Of a stretch of 64,000 nucleotides of DNA, positions 21,401 to 29,119 are shown piece by piece. Numbering within the stretch: position 1 is the stretch's first letter; every line of letters starts with the position of its first letter. The stretch lies in NCBI RefSeq assembly GCF_905147365.1, contig NC_056421.1, forward strand, positions 12,418,001 through 12,482,000, written 5' to 3'. This DNA is from Aricia agestis. Its lineage: Eukaryota > Arthropoda > Insecta > Lepidoptera > Lycaenidae. The position numbers were made by a program, and so were the translations under genes. The notes under the pieces are model-generated. The model ran no database searches. It was not told the DNA's origin and was given only the letters and a program-made list of their open reading frames with translations.

Positions 21401-24400
21401 AAAAAAAATTAATTAAATATATAAGTGGGCTCCCATACAACAAACGTGATTTTTTGCTATTTTTTGCTCCATGTCAATAATAGCAACAGGTGAGCTTTTG
21501 AAATGTTCCATTGTACTTAGGTATACTTTAATAATAATTGACGATAAAATTAAAATAAATTAAAAATTACGGGGGGCCCTCATACAAAAAACACACATTT
21601 TGGCTATTTTTACTGTATAATGGTACGGAACCCTTCGTGCGCGAGCACAACTCTCACTTGGCCGATTTTTCAATGTGGTTTTAAAAAGGAAATTCTTTGA
21701 TAATGGTTACTAAAAAGACACAAATGCTCTTAAGACCCCGTTGAATCCGCACAAAAAAGGCATAACGTTACTTGTGTCTGATGAGACTTATTTTACTCCG
21801 CCGAAAAAAGAAATAAGGAACAAATCTACCCGAAATATCAAATTAAACGTCTCATTCAAAATTTCATAGCAACCGCTTTGTAGTTATGCGATAATTTCAT
21901 AATTAATTTCTAAAAGTTGTGTAACAATATTTTGAAATAAACACAAAAAACCTTCTCCTGTAAAGTAGGGTTTTTGCAACAGCACCCTTATTCGTAGAAT
22001 ACGACGATTTGTGGGATAGTCTATCGTCACAAAGCAATTTTACATTTTAAAATTAAAACCATCTCAATGTTTTAATTTTGCTCTTCAATTTATTACAACG
22101 TGATGTCAAAAAACTTAGGACCCACTCCCCTTCTTTGTCACACCATGTCACACTTCGTCGACCCCCTCCCTCCTCCTTTAGATGAGATACTTTATGGATG
22201 GATCCTTATACAAATAAAATACATGCCTCCTTAAACAGATTTTCAACGTTTTGAGCAGGAATTATTGAAATTAATAAAGGAACCTAATTTCGAAAGCTTT
22301 GTCTAATTTTGTATGCGTTTGAAAGGTAGGCATCATAATATAAACAAACTGCAGCTGACTATCGGATTATACTAATCCTTTGTCCAAAAGCAGGGCAGTA
22401 ATAACTAAATTTTACTCGCAACTAATACTATTAATACAGGGTGTGGTAGTTTTGCAATTTTCCGTCCAATACATTATAAATATAAAAACGTGAATGAATT
22501 AATGGACTCTTAGTGTGTTAAAAAAAACATTTTAAAAGCATATTTCTATCGATGGCTGTTTTTTTTTTAATAAAATAAAGTATGTACGATTATTTTGCTC
22601 TGACCTTAAATATTAAATACTAGGAAACAAAAATAAGACTTTTATTTCTACTTCAATATTAAGTTTTATGAAAATACTTATAGCTATAGAAACAAGTAGT
22701 ATAATATAATTACTATCAAAATCAATCGTCATAAAAATTATATGTATTTTGGATATGACGTCCTATTCTTGTAAATATTAAACCTGTGTAATATTAAACC
22801 TATTAAAACCAAGTGTAGCATCAGATAATGATTAAGAAAATTTGTTTGTAAAACATGTGAAAAATTAGAATTATTGTTGATTACCTATGTAGAAAAAATA
22901 TAATAAAAATAAAATATGTTCAAAATATAATATTGAACTGTACAAATATTTCTGATTTTAAATATTGCACCATCCTGTTTCAAGCAGGAAGCCCTATTCC
23001 CTTTTAAAAATATATGGTTCAAAATGTTTTTAATAACGGAGCATATTAGAAAATTACCGCTGACGAGATTAAATCTCCAACTGTAATTTAAACCTGACTA
23101 ATAACTTTATTCATACCAATGCAGAACATACCAAACTCTGCATAAACGTTCCGTTTTTAAATCGATTAAAAATTTCCCCAAACTTTTATAGAACACCCTG
23201 TACGTTAGTTTTAAACTCTACACCCAGTTTTATTTCACGTAGTAAAGCCGTTTTGTGTTCATAAAATTTATGTTCCGTGGAATTATCAGCGATTAAAATC
23301 GCAAATACGAGTTAAATGTAATAACTATACTGCTACACTCGAATATTAATTACTTAATTATTGTTAAAAAAAATAAAGATTTTGGCATTTAAAGCGCCAT
23401 ACAAATACTCGATTATGGTAGTTTTCGATACACGTGGCGGGGCTAAAATGGTCGCTTTGGAGAATCATATAATTAATCATAATATGATTAATTTTTAAAC
23501 TCCACTTTGCATGCAATTTAAAATATAGTGATTCACTTAGATCAATGATTGGTCCCGGGAGCGGCGCTCGCGCGCGGTGACCAATCATTAATCGAAGCAA
23601 ATCACTTTTAAACTCCACTTTGCGTGCAATTCATATAGTGATTCGCTTACATCAATGATAGGTCTCTCGCGCGGCGCTCGCGCGCGGCCACCAATTATTA
23701 ATCGAAGCGAATCGCTATATGAATTGCACGCAAAGTGGAGTTTAAGAATGAATCATATTATGATTAAATATATGATTCTCCAAAGCGACCATTTTAGCCC
23801 CGCAGATCGTCCAATGATATCGTTTTAAGCACTAAGCACTACGCAGGTGCGAACCGGGCATCATAAGCATAGCCGAAAGTAAGTCAAATATTTGCCTTTT
23901 CAGCATTTACCGAAACATTACGCATTCAAAAGAATAACATTAATTTCAGTCCAACTTTCATCCATTATCATTAATTCAAGCCAATAATATAAACAAATGT
24001 TTAAAAATTCATTCTGACATGACAAAGAAAAGTTGGTATTGTTACCTAAATGATTTATTCGTTACCATCGACGTACTATCGGCAGGGAAGCTACATCGAA
24101 CGCCACATTGATATAAAACACATACGATAAATTGATAAGATTTCTGTAAATATTATTGAACGTTATAAACTATTGCATAGCTTTTACCGCGGGCTTCAAG
24201 CAATTCCGTAACGAAAATAAACCTAACACCCCTCACTCCCACCGGTACATCGGTGCGACGTTGCCGTGCATCGTCTAACTTCGTTTCAGTTCGGCAATCT
24301 TCGGCACAGTGTTCGTGTGACTATAGAAGTACGCGACTAGCTTTACCGCGGCAGTTCCGAGTGCCACACGTATTTTTTATAGAATAGGCAAGAAAATAAT

Positions 24401-27400
24401 TATGTCAAATTTGTACCAGGCCACGCGGCATACGAAATTTATAAAACGGAGAGAGAGTAGAAAAAAAAACGTTTATCTACAATCGGTCGATTTTACTTCT
24501 TATGGAGGTTTTTGACAACAATACATACAGCAAATAAATAGCCATACTAATATTATAAATGTGAAAGTGTGTCTGTCTGTCTGCTACCTCTTTACACCCA
24601 AACGCTGAAGCGATTTTGCTGAAATTTGGTATCGAGATACCTTGAGTCCCGGGAAAGGTTATAGCCTATATGATACTTTTCAACCCCGAAAAATGTACGA
24701 TTCCCACGTGATAGACTAATTTTGGTGTAATGGATTATTCTAGTACTGAATCAAGCTAAATTAAATGATCAACTTAATGATTGTAAGATATTTTTAATAA
24801 GTTGGAAAGCCATTTATTATATTTGGCCTACAAAACTTTTGGCTTTATAATGACACTGGAAAACACTTTAAGCGTTTATAATAAAACAGATTAAGATAGA
24901 TTACTCTGTTGTTTCGCGAGGCTTTGTTTTGAGTTTTCATTTAAGGCCCCTGTATACGGAAAGGTCGATCGTGCCGGTCGGATTGCAGGCCGACCTAACG
25001 CGTTTTGTTCATTTCTGTGTACGAGCACGTGAGGTCGGTATGTGGTCGGTCCGATCGGAAGGGTCGGACTCACCGTATATGGCGGCCTTAAACTAGGAAA
25101 CGACCGTGACATTGTTGGTCTAGATTTATCCCAGAGCAATACTTAGGGTTAAAAATAGAGTTAACAAGTTTGATTTAGTAATTATTGAGGATTTACAATT
25201 CTATTTTAAATTCTAATTTAAATCCTTACTTATGCTCAAAATAATATAAGTTGTATTGACAATATTTATTTGCTAATGGCAAATACTTCATTTGCTTTGA
25301 AATATCTTTAAGTATATTATCACGAGAACCATATATTTTTCCAGGATAGTAATGAATAATTTCTATACCAACATTTTATTATTTTATTCCAGGAATAAAG
25401 TTTGGAGACAAATTAATAGGTAGGTAGGCATTAGGCACAATTATGATTTTTTTTTATGAAATAAGGGGGCAAACGAGCAAACGGGTCACCTGATGGAAAG
25501 CAACTTCCGTCGCCCATAGACACTCGCAGCATCAGAAGAGAGGTGCGTTGCCGGCCTTTTAAGAGGGAATAGGGTAATAGGGGAGGGTAAGGATGGGAAG
25601 GGAATAGGGGAGGGTAGGGAAGGGAATAGGGTAGGGGATTGGGCCTCCGGTAAACTCACTCACTCGGCGAAACACAGCGCTAGAGCTGTTTCACGCCGGT
25701 TTTCTGTGAGAACGTGGTATTTCTCCGGTCGAGCCGGTCCATTCGTGCCGAAGCATGATATTTTTGAGTATGACAGCAACAAGAATTTCATAAGATTCTA
25801 CGTTGTTCTACAAAACGTGTGTTCCATGTTATTGTTGACGTTGTTGCTTTACTTTCAGCAAGTATTGTTTAAGTTCAATGTTAGAGATAAGCTCACGGGT
25901 GATTGAAATTGATATAACAAAGGTTCAGCTACTGCTTAACATTTAGGAAACTTGAGATTAATATTATTGTTATCGTAATACAGAGTAATTTTGTATAGGG
26001 TGTAACTGATGTGCTAATACTTTAGGATTCATATAAAGAGTTCACTGTAAAAGTAGTAACGCTGAAAGAATAATTACTTTTGTTTTGTTATTGTATGTTT
26101 ATTAGAAATAGGGGGAGGGCCTCCGTGGTCTAGTGGTTAGAGCGTCGCTCTCGACTCCGGAGGTCGTGGGTTCGAATCCCGCGTTGGAAACATGTTATTT
26201 CCAAGTTTGGTTAGGACAATGCAGGCTGATCACCTGATTGTCTGACAAGTAAGATGATCCATGCGTCGGATGGGCATGTAAAAAGTCGGTCCTGCGCCTG
26301 ATCTCTCGCCAGTCGTGTCGGTCTTCCGTCCCACTGGGTTATGAGAATAAAGGAATAGAGAGTGCTCTTGTGTACTATAAAATTACTCCTGCGTACCTGG
26401 TCTGGTTTCAATGAAACCGGCCACCGTCACCGAAACCGGTGTGGGGAGTGTTGTTATTATTAGAAATAACAATTTTATCACTTTCAGTGCTGCTACTTTA
26501 ACAATGAACTCTACATTGTAAGAGACGCGTACCTACTTTAAAGTACGAGTATTATTAGTTTTGTTGCAATTTAAATAAATCATTGCATACAATTACTGCT
26601 TATGTCAATCCCGGTTTATATAGAAAATGACAAATATTTTTGACAGGGAGTCAATTACCGCTACCGCCATGTTTGGCCGAGTACAGTATAATATTGTTAC
26701 GTGCTAGGGTTCGAGGATTTGGAGAGAAAGACCTGGTGACTCTCTTGAAGACTTTATTAACACTGCACTAAACACTAGGTCACAACACTTAGCACTAAGT
26801 CCAAACACAAATCACTAGGTCCAATCACTAAGCACTATCACTGTCCTAGGTCGTAGCCAAGTCGCAGGTTTCACTGGTTCACTCACTATTGATCACTCCG
26901 AAATCGCCTTGAAGATCGCTCAGATTGAACTGACCCCCGGGCCTGCCTGCGGCTCTTTTTATATGGCGAGACGAATTCCAGAAATTTCCCGATTCACGTA
27001 AACAAGTAAACAACCGTGGGAAATTTCTAGTAGGCTCGGGCATGTGCCACAATAAAACTGCCGTCCTTGCGATAAGTGCAGTAAGTTGAATTTAATTTAG
27101 ACCTTATGGACTCAGTCATAAGGTCTAAATTCAAACACGCTAACAAATAAAGGGTAAACACGTAAACAAACATTGGACCTTTTTAGAAGGTTCGAGTATG
27201 TACTTGCGCACCACGTGTCCGTATACCATGTACCGTAACACTACTCCCCTCTTAGAGATGCTCGTCCCGAGCATCATTGTTACTGCCATGGTATCGCGCC
27301 AGACGTTCTATGTGTACCACTTTGAATGTCCCTCTTGGTTGCTTTTGAATCCTGTAAGTCACATCGTTCAATCGGGTAACCACTTTGTATGGGCCGTCCC

Positions 27401-28927
27401 ACTTGGTCTGCAACTTTGGAGATTTGCCTTTTCGGCGAGTTGGGTTATGCAGCCACACCAGTGACCCTTCTTCGAAGCCGCTTGTATTCGATTTTCGGTC
27501 GTATCTGTTCTTCATGTTCTCACTTGACTGTAACCCATTTTCCCGAACCATGGCGTGTATATAGCGCATCTTTTCCCTTAAATCGCAGACATAATCTGGT
27601 ACGGTCTTTGGTTCTTCCGGTGATCCTCCTGTCAAGAGGTCTACTGGTACTCGCAGTTCTCTACCGTAATTGACATACGCCGGGGTAGCTTTTATGCTCT
27701 CATGCTCGGCGGTACGGTACGACAGAAGGAAGAGCGGTATATACTTGTCCCAGTCCTTTTGTTTGTCATCTACCAAATCGCACTTCTGACACCAGTTGTT
27801 ACGTGCTAGGGTTCGAGGATTTGGAGAGAAAGACCTGGTGACTCTCTTGAAGACTTTATTAACACTGCACTAAACACTAGGTCACAACACTTAGCACTAA
27901 GTCCAAACACAAATCACTAGGTCCAATCACTAAGCACTATCACTGTCCTAGGTCGTAGCCAAGTCGCAGGTTTCACTGGTTCACTCACTATTGATCACTC
28001 CGAAATCGCCTTGAAGATCGCTCAGATTGAACTGACCCCCGGGCCTGCCTGCGGCTCTTTTTATATGGCGAGACGAATTCCAGAAATTTCCCGATTCACG
28101 TAAACAAGTAAACAACCGTGGGAAATTTCTAGTAGGCTCGGGCATGTGCCACAATAAAACTGCCGTCCTTGCGATAAGTGCAGTAAGTTGAATTTAATTT
28201 AGACCTTATGGACTCAGTCATAAGGTCTAAATTCAAACACGCTAACAAATAAAGGGTAAACACGTAAACAAACATTGGACCTTTTTAGAAGGTTCGAGTA
28301 TGTACTTGCGCACCACGTGTCCGTATACCATGTACCGTAACAATATTATAAGCATTGTGAAACATGTTGAAAGTGACAGTGGCGGCCGTCTCACTCGCTC
28401 ATTTGTTTGAAGTCGATGTACTCCATAAGATGCGCTTACACGACCAATAATTGCGGCAATAATAATTGCTCGGCAACACGAATGGACCGATCGAGCAATT
28501 AGGGGAGCAGTATAGGGCAATTTCAATAAATTTCGGCAATTATATCGGCGATATTGCTTCTAATTGCTCCAGATATTTCATATCGCTCAATATTAGAGAT
28601 ACGAATCTATATAATATATAAAACAAACCAGGCAATTGTTTTGCGCAATATAATAATTGCTGTTTGTTGCTGCTTGTTGCCGTAAATTGCTTGATGTAGT
28701 CGTGACGTCTGATTATAGTTGCCCGTATAAGCGTACCTTTAGTTCTGTCTACTCTGCCATGACGATGTCATCCAAACATCAAAAGGGCCCTGTAGGTCAA
28801 CACAAAGAAAAGATTTCCAATCCAATATTTTTCTTTTTTTTCAGGTTTGGTCGCGAGGACGTCAATGTTCGAGCCATTGAAGCAAAACGAAAAATACGAC
28901 GACGAGCTGAACTGGGAACTGCCTTAG
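12316..28927 (+). CDS. Rh50: Rh-type ammonium/gas channel, C-terminal part, seven exons
   Basis: Exons 12316-12458, 14178-14340, 17402-17514, 17874-18062, 18613-18774, 18932-19028 and 28845-28927 splice in frame through GT-AG introns to 315 residues plus TAG (28925-28927). Rh glycoproteins (SLC42) are membrane channels for ammonia and possibly CO2. Family blocks in order: GGSIAIHTFGAYFGL with pore His 1 and the preceding conserved Asp, [43 protein letters not shown] with pore His 2, and a C-terminus NWELP near the family's usual end. Rh proteins have ~430-480 residues, so ~130 N-terminal residues (first membrane segments and the FQDVHVM block) are missing. I did not find them upstream; they probably lie outside the window. 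The first exon here starts in phase 2. No AATAAA occurs before 29541. Rh50 versus another insect Rh paralogue is inferred. Confidence 0.9.
12508..12876. mobile_element. MITE-like element in Rh intron a
   Basis: Inverted ends TTAAGGTGACGCCGTGTTA and (inverted) TTAAGGCGACGCCTTGATA bound 369 bp of AT-rich non-coding DNA. Family unassigned. The TTAA at each end may be duplication or part of the ends. Confidence 0.5.
13021..13266. mobile_element. GC-rich MITE in Rh intron a
   Basis: Ends CGATTTACACGGGTGACTAA and TTTAGTCACCCGTGTAAATC are inverted copies. The interior repeats GGTCGATTTTAGTCACCAG and GCCGCATGCGG words, giving several small hairpins. No coding. Confidence 0.75.
13539..13690. mobile_element. 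Short MITE in Rh intron a
   Basis: Inverted ends TTACCCCCTTACTAATAAAC and (inverted) TAACCCTCTTACTAATAAAC; a second inner inverted pair ATAGTTATACAGTGTTTTG lies around 13577 and 13637. 152 bp, non-coding. Confidence 0.75.
13700..14063. repeat. Interspersed repeat family K, copy 1
   Basis: Shares ordered words with 45045-45430: CGGTCATTGRCCC...AAAAAACTTG near the left, GTTTCTAGTYCAA and ATTTTGCATA in the middle, and CTCCTAGACTARWAAGGTCA at the right. The two ends may be inverted relatives (GCGGTCATTG against AAGGTCATTGGCCGC). Class unknown. Confidence 0.55.
14178..14340 (+). CDS. Rh50: Rh gene exon b (first pore histidine)
   Basis: Acceptor TTTTTAG and donor GTATGT. Encodes AADVGGSIAIHTFGAYFGLA, containing the conserved Asp and the first of the twin pore histidines, then a short hydrophilic loop and SYTSDVTAMIG, matching the family's YQSDLFAMIG. 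It ends with one base of the next Gly codon. Confidence 0.9.
14413..15470 (-). mobile_element. Chimeric Helitron in Rh intron b
   Basis: The 3' part (14413 to about 15200) is family E, ending CATCTAG|T at 14413 after the usual hairpin. The 5' part is different: it begins A|TCTTAATATATATATTTC at 15470 and resembles another Helitron leader. A perfect 21-bp hairpin (15199-15219 and 15228-15248) sits where the two parts meet. No Helitron coding. Confidence 0.75.
15199..15248. repeat. Perfect 21-bp hairpin at Helitron junction
   Basis: ATCGCATTCAATATTATTCT and its exact complement with an 8-base loop (AATTGAAA). Not present in the other family E copies. Confidence 0.85.
15646..16052 (+). mobile_element. 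LINE 3' tail insertion (R1-like) with 13-bp duplication
   Basis: AGGCACTATTGCT flanks it at 15633-15645 and 16053-16065, and it ends in a run of A, the marks of target-primed retrotransposition. It is much more GC-rich than its surroundings. The closing motif TGCATTTCCCCTCCTTAAAA and the GGTTTTAGTCGGT word fit the 3' untranslated region of lepidopteran R1-clade LINEs as I remember them. The open frames of 89 and 105 residues on the opposite strand are composition artefacts. Confidence 0.75.
16066..16805. other. Rh intron b, no feature seen
   Basis: AT-rich intronic DNA. No open frame, inverted ends or known repeat recognised. Confidence 0.5.
16806..17339. mobile_element. MITE family F copy, split by a nested fold-back
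   Basis: The left part shares CAATTCCTCTCAAATCAATT and TGTCAAACTG words with 51560-51826 and 41081-41277; the right end CCATTTTAGGG is the family terminus. The middle is occupied by the fold-back 16911-17279. Confidence 0.55.
16911..17279. mobile_element. Long imperfect fold-back rich in ACGACG/CGTCGT
   Basis: The whole 369 bp folds on itself: the end TAAGGGCCGGGACACATAAA is matched by its complement at 17260-17279, and the arms continue with GTCGTACCAYGATRCGGCGT and CTACGACGAGCATCGTAAAA pairs to the centre near 17070. CpG-rich within an AT-rich intron. No coding; the two open frames of 62-73 residues mirror each other. Confidence 0.85.
17402..17514 (+). CDS. Rh50: Rh gene exon c
   Basis: Acceptor TATTTTCAG, donor GTAACT. 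Completes a Gly codon and encodes [18 protein letters not shown], matching the very conserved GTLFLWMYWPSFNSA block, then EMATVNTYLSLAAAT, matching the INTYCSLAAC block. Confidence 0.92.
17874..18062 (+). CDS. Rh50: Rh gene exon d
   Basis: Acceptor ATTTCCAG, donor GTGAGT; 63 whole codons. Contains [20 protein letters not shown], the most conserved Rh signature, and a following membrane segment GGAVLIGVAAGLLSVMGYKF. Confidence 0.93.
18083..18225 (+). mobile_element. SINE body fragment in Rh intron d
   Basis: The order GTTTGGTTGGGACAATACGG, CTGACAAGGAAGATATTCCA matches the post-tRNA body of the SINE at 26110-26456 (GTTTGGTTAGGACAATGCAG, CTGACAAGTAAGATGATCCA). The tRNA-like head is missing. Confidence 0.5.
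18613..18774 (+). CDS. Rh50: Rh gene exon e (second pore histidine)
   Basis: Acceptor TTTGTTTCAG, donor GTAAGC; 54 whole codons. Encodes [17 protein letters not shown] with the second pore histidine, then the membrane segment VLTILLAALATKEGYG. Confidence 0.93.
18932..19028 (+). CDS. Rh50: Rh gene exon f
   Basis: Acceptor AATTTTCAG, donor GTGAGT. Encodes DEAGRASSSQALYQLAAVG and GLALVGGGVSG, the last membrane segment (family LAMALVGGxxxG). Ends with one base of a Gly codon that is completed 9.8 kb downstream. Confidence 0.85.
19060..19219 (+). repeat. Interspersed repeat family G, copy 1 (partial)
   Basis: Family G runs from GGTACGTACCCAAAGGGTAA, through GACGGGACCCTATTACTAAG and a (GTCT)n run, to GCGCGAGTNCAACTCGCACT. 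Copies: 19060, 21259, 34288, 38905 and 48751. It is a common lepidopteran interspersed repeat; class unknown to me. This copy lacks the middle. Confidence 0.6.
19504..20040. mobile_element. Fold-back MITE split by a hAT MITE
   Basis: Arm GTCGCTGTTAAGCATTAGTG (19507-) and the arm ending at about 20036 are inverted copies; the pairing resumes on the far side of the insertion at AGCCCACAAT and continues to GAATGCAGTCTTGTTC. Non-coding. Lies in the last Rh intron. Confidence 0.75.
19534..19892. mobile_element. hAT-type MITE nested in a fold-back arm
   Basis: Ends CAGCGTTGCCAGATTTTTTT and (inverted) CAGCGTTTCCAGACGTCCCG. The flanks GTCCTTAC (19526-19533) and GTCCTAGC (19893-19900) are an 8-bp duplication with two differences. 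It splits one arm of 19504-20040; the opposite arm shows the uninterrupted site. Confidence 0.85.
20469..20511. repeat. Perfect 19-bp hairpin
   Basis: ATTTTGCGGACAACAATTT and its exact complement around a 5-base loop. In the last Rh intron; no surrounding element recognised. Confidence 0.8.
20650..20682. repeat. Perfect 16-bp palindrome
   Basis: TTTCCCATTTATACTT and its exact complement around one base. In the last Rh intron. Confidence 0.8.
21105..21176. repeat. Two adjacent perfect hairpins
   Basis: A 22-bp stem (21105-21126 with 21133-21154) around loop ATGAAA, directly followed by a 10-bp stem (21153-21162 with 21167-21176) around TGAA. A transcript of the intron would form both. Confidence 0.85.
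21259..21671 (+). repeat. Interspersed repeat family G, copy 2
   Basis: Fullest + strand copy: begins GGTTTACGTACCCAAAGGGT and ends GAGCACAACTCTCACTTGGC. Contains the CTGTCTGTCCGTCCGTCTGT run. In the last Rh intron. Confidence 0.65.
21672..22436. other. Rh intron f, no feature seen
   Basis: AT-rich; no coding signal or inverted ends recognised. Confidence 0.5.
22437..23200. mobile_element. Possible mariner-like remnant
   Basis: Short inverted ends CAGGGTGT and ACACCCTG, each next to TA (TACAGGGTGT at 22435 and ACACCCTGTA at 23193), bound 764 bp of AT-rich DNA with no transposase frame. The CAGGGTGT end and TA flank fit Tc1/mariner relatives, but 8-10 bp ends could be chance. Confidence 0.35.
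23437..23804. mobile_element. Fold-back MITE family F, copy 1
   Basis: Both ends read GCGGGGCTAAAATGGTCGCT in inverted orientation, followed by GGAGAATCATATAATTAATC-type sequence. Inside, GGCGCTCGCGCGCGG modules and TTTAAACTCCACTTTGC words are repeated in both orientations, giving a multi-armed fold-back. Related copies: 41081-41277 and 51560-51826. Confidence 0.85.
23805..24541. other. Rh intron f, no gene seen
   Basis: Includes a GC-richer patch (24225-24375) with a TTTCAGTTCGGC word resembling an arthropod initiator (TCAGT). No open frame follows, so I do not call a promoter. Confidence 0.35.
24542..24743 (+). mobile_element. Helitron (family D, copy 2)
   Basis: CCATACTAATATTATAAATG at the 5' end (the leading T is altered) through GTGTGTCTGTCTGTCTG and ATTTTGCTGAAATTTGG to a CTAG|T end. 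The terminal hairpin is degenerate. Confidence 0.7.
24941..25091. mobile_element. Short MITE, palindromic
   Basis: Inverted ends TTAAGGCCCCTGTATACGG and (inverted) TTAAGGCCGCCATATACGG, with GGTCG/CGACC-rich interior. 151 bp, non-coding. Confidence 0.7.
25092..25446. other. Rh intron f, no feature seen
   Basis: AT-rich, no coding signal or inverted ends. Confidence 0.5.
25447..25758 (-). mobile_element. Common repeat family A, copy 2
   Basis: From the T-rich tail (ATGAAATAAGGGGGCAAACG) to CGTGCCGAAGCATG, lacking the last ~12 bases of the head. The minisatellite part is GGGAATAGGG/GGGAGGGTAAGGATGGG. Confidence 0.75.
26006..26570. mobile_element. MITE family N remnant split by a SINE
   Basis: AGTTCACTGTAAAAGTAGTAACGCTGAAAG before the SINE and CTTTCAGTGCTGCTACTTTA after it are the fold-back arms seen in 8819-9093; the ends resemble GTGTAACTGATGTG and GTTTTGTTGCA. 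Restoring the SINE site gives a continuous family N element. Confidence 0.65.
26110..26456 (+). mobile_element. tRNA-derived SINE with 11-bp duplication
   Basis: TTATTAGAAAT flanks it at 26099-26109 and 26457-26467. The head GGCCTCCGTGGTCTAGTGG carries a pol III A box (26126-26136) and GGTTCGAATCC is the B box (26169-26179). A 250 bp body with CTGATCTCTCGCCAGTCGTG and AATGAAACCGGCCACCGTC follows, ending GTGTTGTTAT. It is not a tRNA gene: the head cannot form a proper acceptor stem and the body continues. Confidence 0.88.
26695..27240 (-). repeat. 3' LTR (by element orientation)
   Basis: 546 bp, TG...CA ends. Contains a perfect 14-bp hairpin ATTTAGACCTTATG/CATAAGGTCTAAAT at 27095-27130. Confidence 0.92.
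27241..27251 (-). other. Polypurine tract
   Basis: GAGGGGAGTAG on the minus strand immediately before the LTR, where plus-strand DNA synthesis is primed. It follows the integrase stop codon directly. Confidence 0.75.
27252..27776 (-). pseudogene. Ty3/gypsy integrase C-terminal fragment
   Basis: About 174 residues remain. They begin LVDDKQKDWDKYIPLFLLSY, the region after the catalytic core, then HESIKATPAYVNYGRELRVP, and the C-terminal GPY/F module (KWDGPYKVV, then VVHIERLARYHG). Integrase would insert the retroelement copy. The frame is open to its stop at 27252-27254 but has no ATG; the first codons run straight out of the primer-binding region, so a deletion fused the two. No chromodomain is seen. 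Confidence 0.85.
27781..27796 (-). other. Primer-binding site
   Basis: TGGTGTCAGAAGTGCG directly abuts the 5' LTR, as primer-binding sites do. I did not assign the tRNA. Confidence 0.65.
27797..28342 (-). repeat. 5' LTR (by element orientation)
   Basis: 546 bp, same sequence as the other LTR as far as I can read, including the hairpin at 28197-28232. Confidence 0.92.
28430..28745. mobile_element. MITE-like element before the last Rh exon
   Basis: Ends GCGCTTACACGACCAATAAT and (inverted) GTACGCTTATACGGGCAACT are imperfect inverted repeats. The interior repeats CAATAATTGC/GCAATTG words on both strands. It is followed by TTCTGTCTACTCTG (28744-28757), the terminus of MITE family C. Confidence 0.5.
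28845..28927 (+). CDS. Rh50: Rh gene last exon
   Basis: Acceptor TTTTTTTCAG. Completes the Gly codon left by exon f and reads GLVARTSMFEPLKQNEKYDD then ELNWELP and TAG. Family C-termini end similarly (a Gly-Leu after the last helix, then a short acidic tail with a YWExP motif). A second frame through this exon is open but does not join exon f. Confidence 0.82.
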
Positions 28928-29119
28928 AATAACTTTTAATTGAATAACATATATTTTTTTACTAATATCTTGTTCTTGATCACTCCCGAGTCCCGAATGA
29001 ATTTTTTCTTTAGCTTACTGTCATGTGAATATGTGAATTTTTATGGAAGGAAATGAAGAACCAACTTTTACTCTATGACTTTAAAATCCTCTTCTTAGGA
29101 AGCGAATTTTATTACGGAC

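Larger units (their letters stand above)
26695..28342 (-). mobile_element. Ty3/gypsy-like LTR retrotransposon, internally deleted
   Basis: Two 546-bp LTRs (26695-27240 and 27797-28342) start TGTTACG and end CGTAACA, and are identical by eye. ATAT flanks the element (26691-26694 and 28343-28346) as a 4-bp duplication. The 556-bp interior, read on the minus strand, has a primer-binding site directly after the LTR, then the C-terminal end of an integrase, then a purine tract before the second LTR. Gag, protease, RT, RNase H and the integrase core are gone. It sits in the last Rh intron, in the opposite orientation to the gene. Confidence 0.92.

Noticed and set aside
24225..24380. Possible promoter (TCAGT initiator in a GC-richer patch)
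   Set aside because: No downstream open frame or splice structure supports a transcript; the motif is short and common.
26118..26190. Possible tRNA gene on + strand
   Set aside because: A and B boxes are present, but the sequence is the head of a SINE with target duplications and a long body; the second copy at 33600-33679 is the same.
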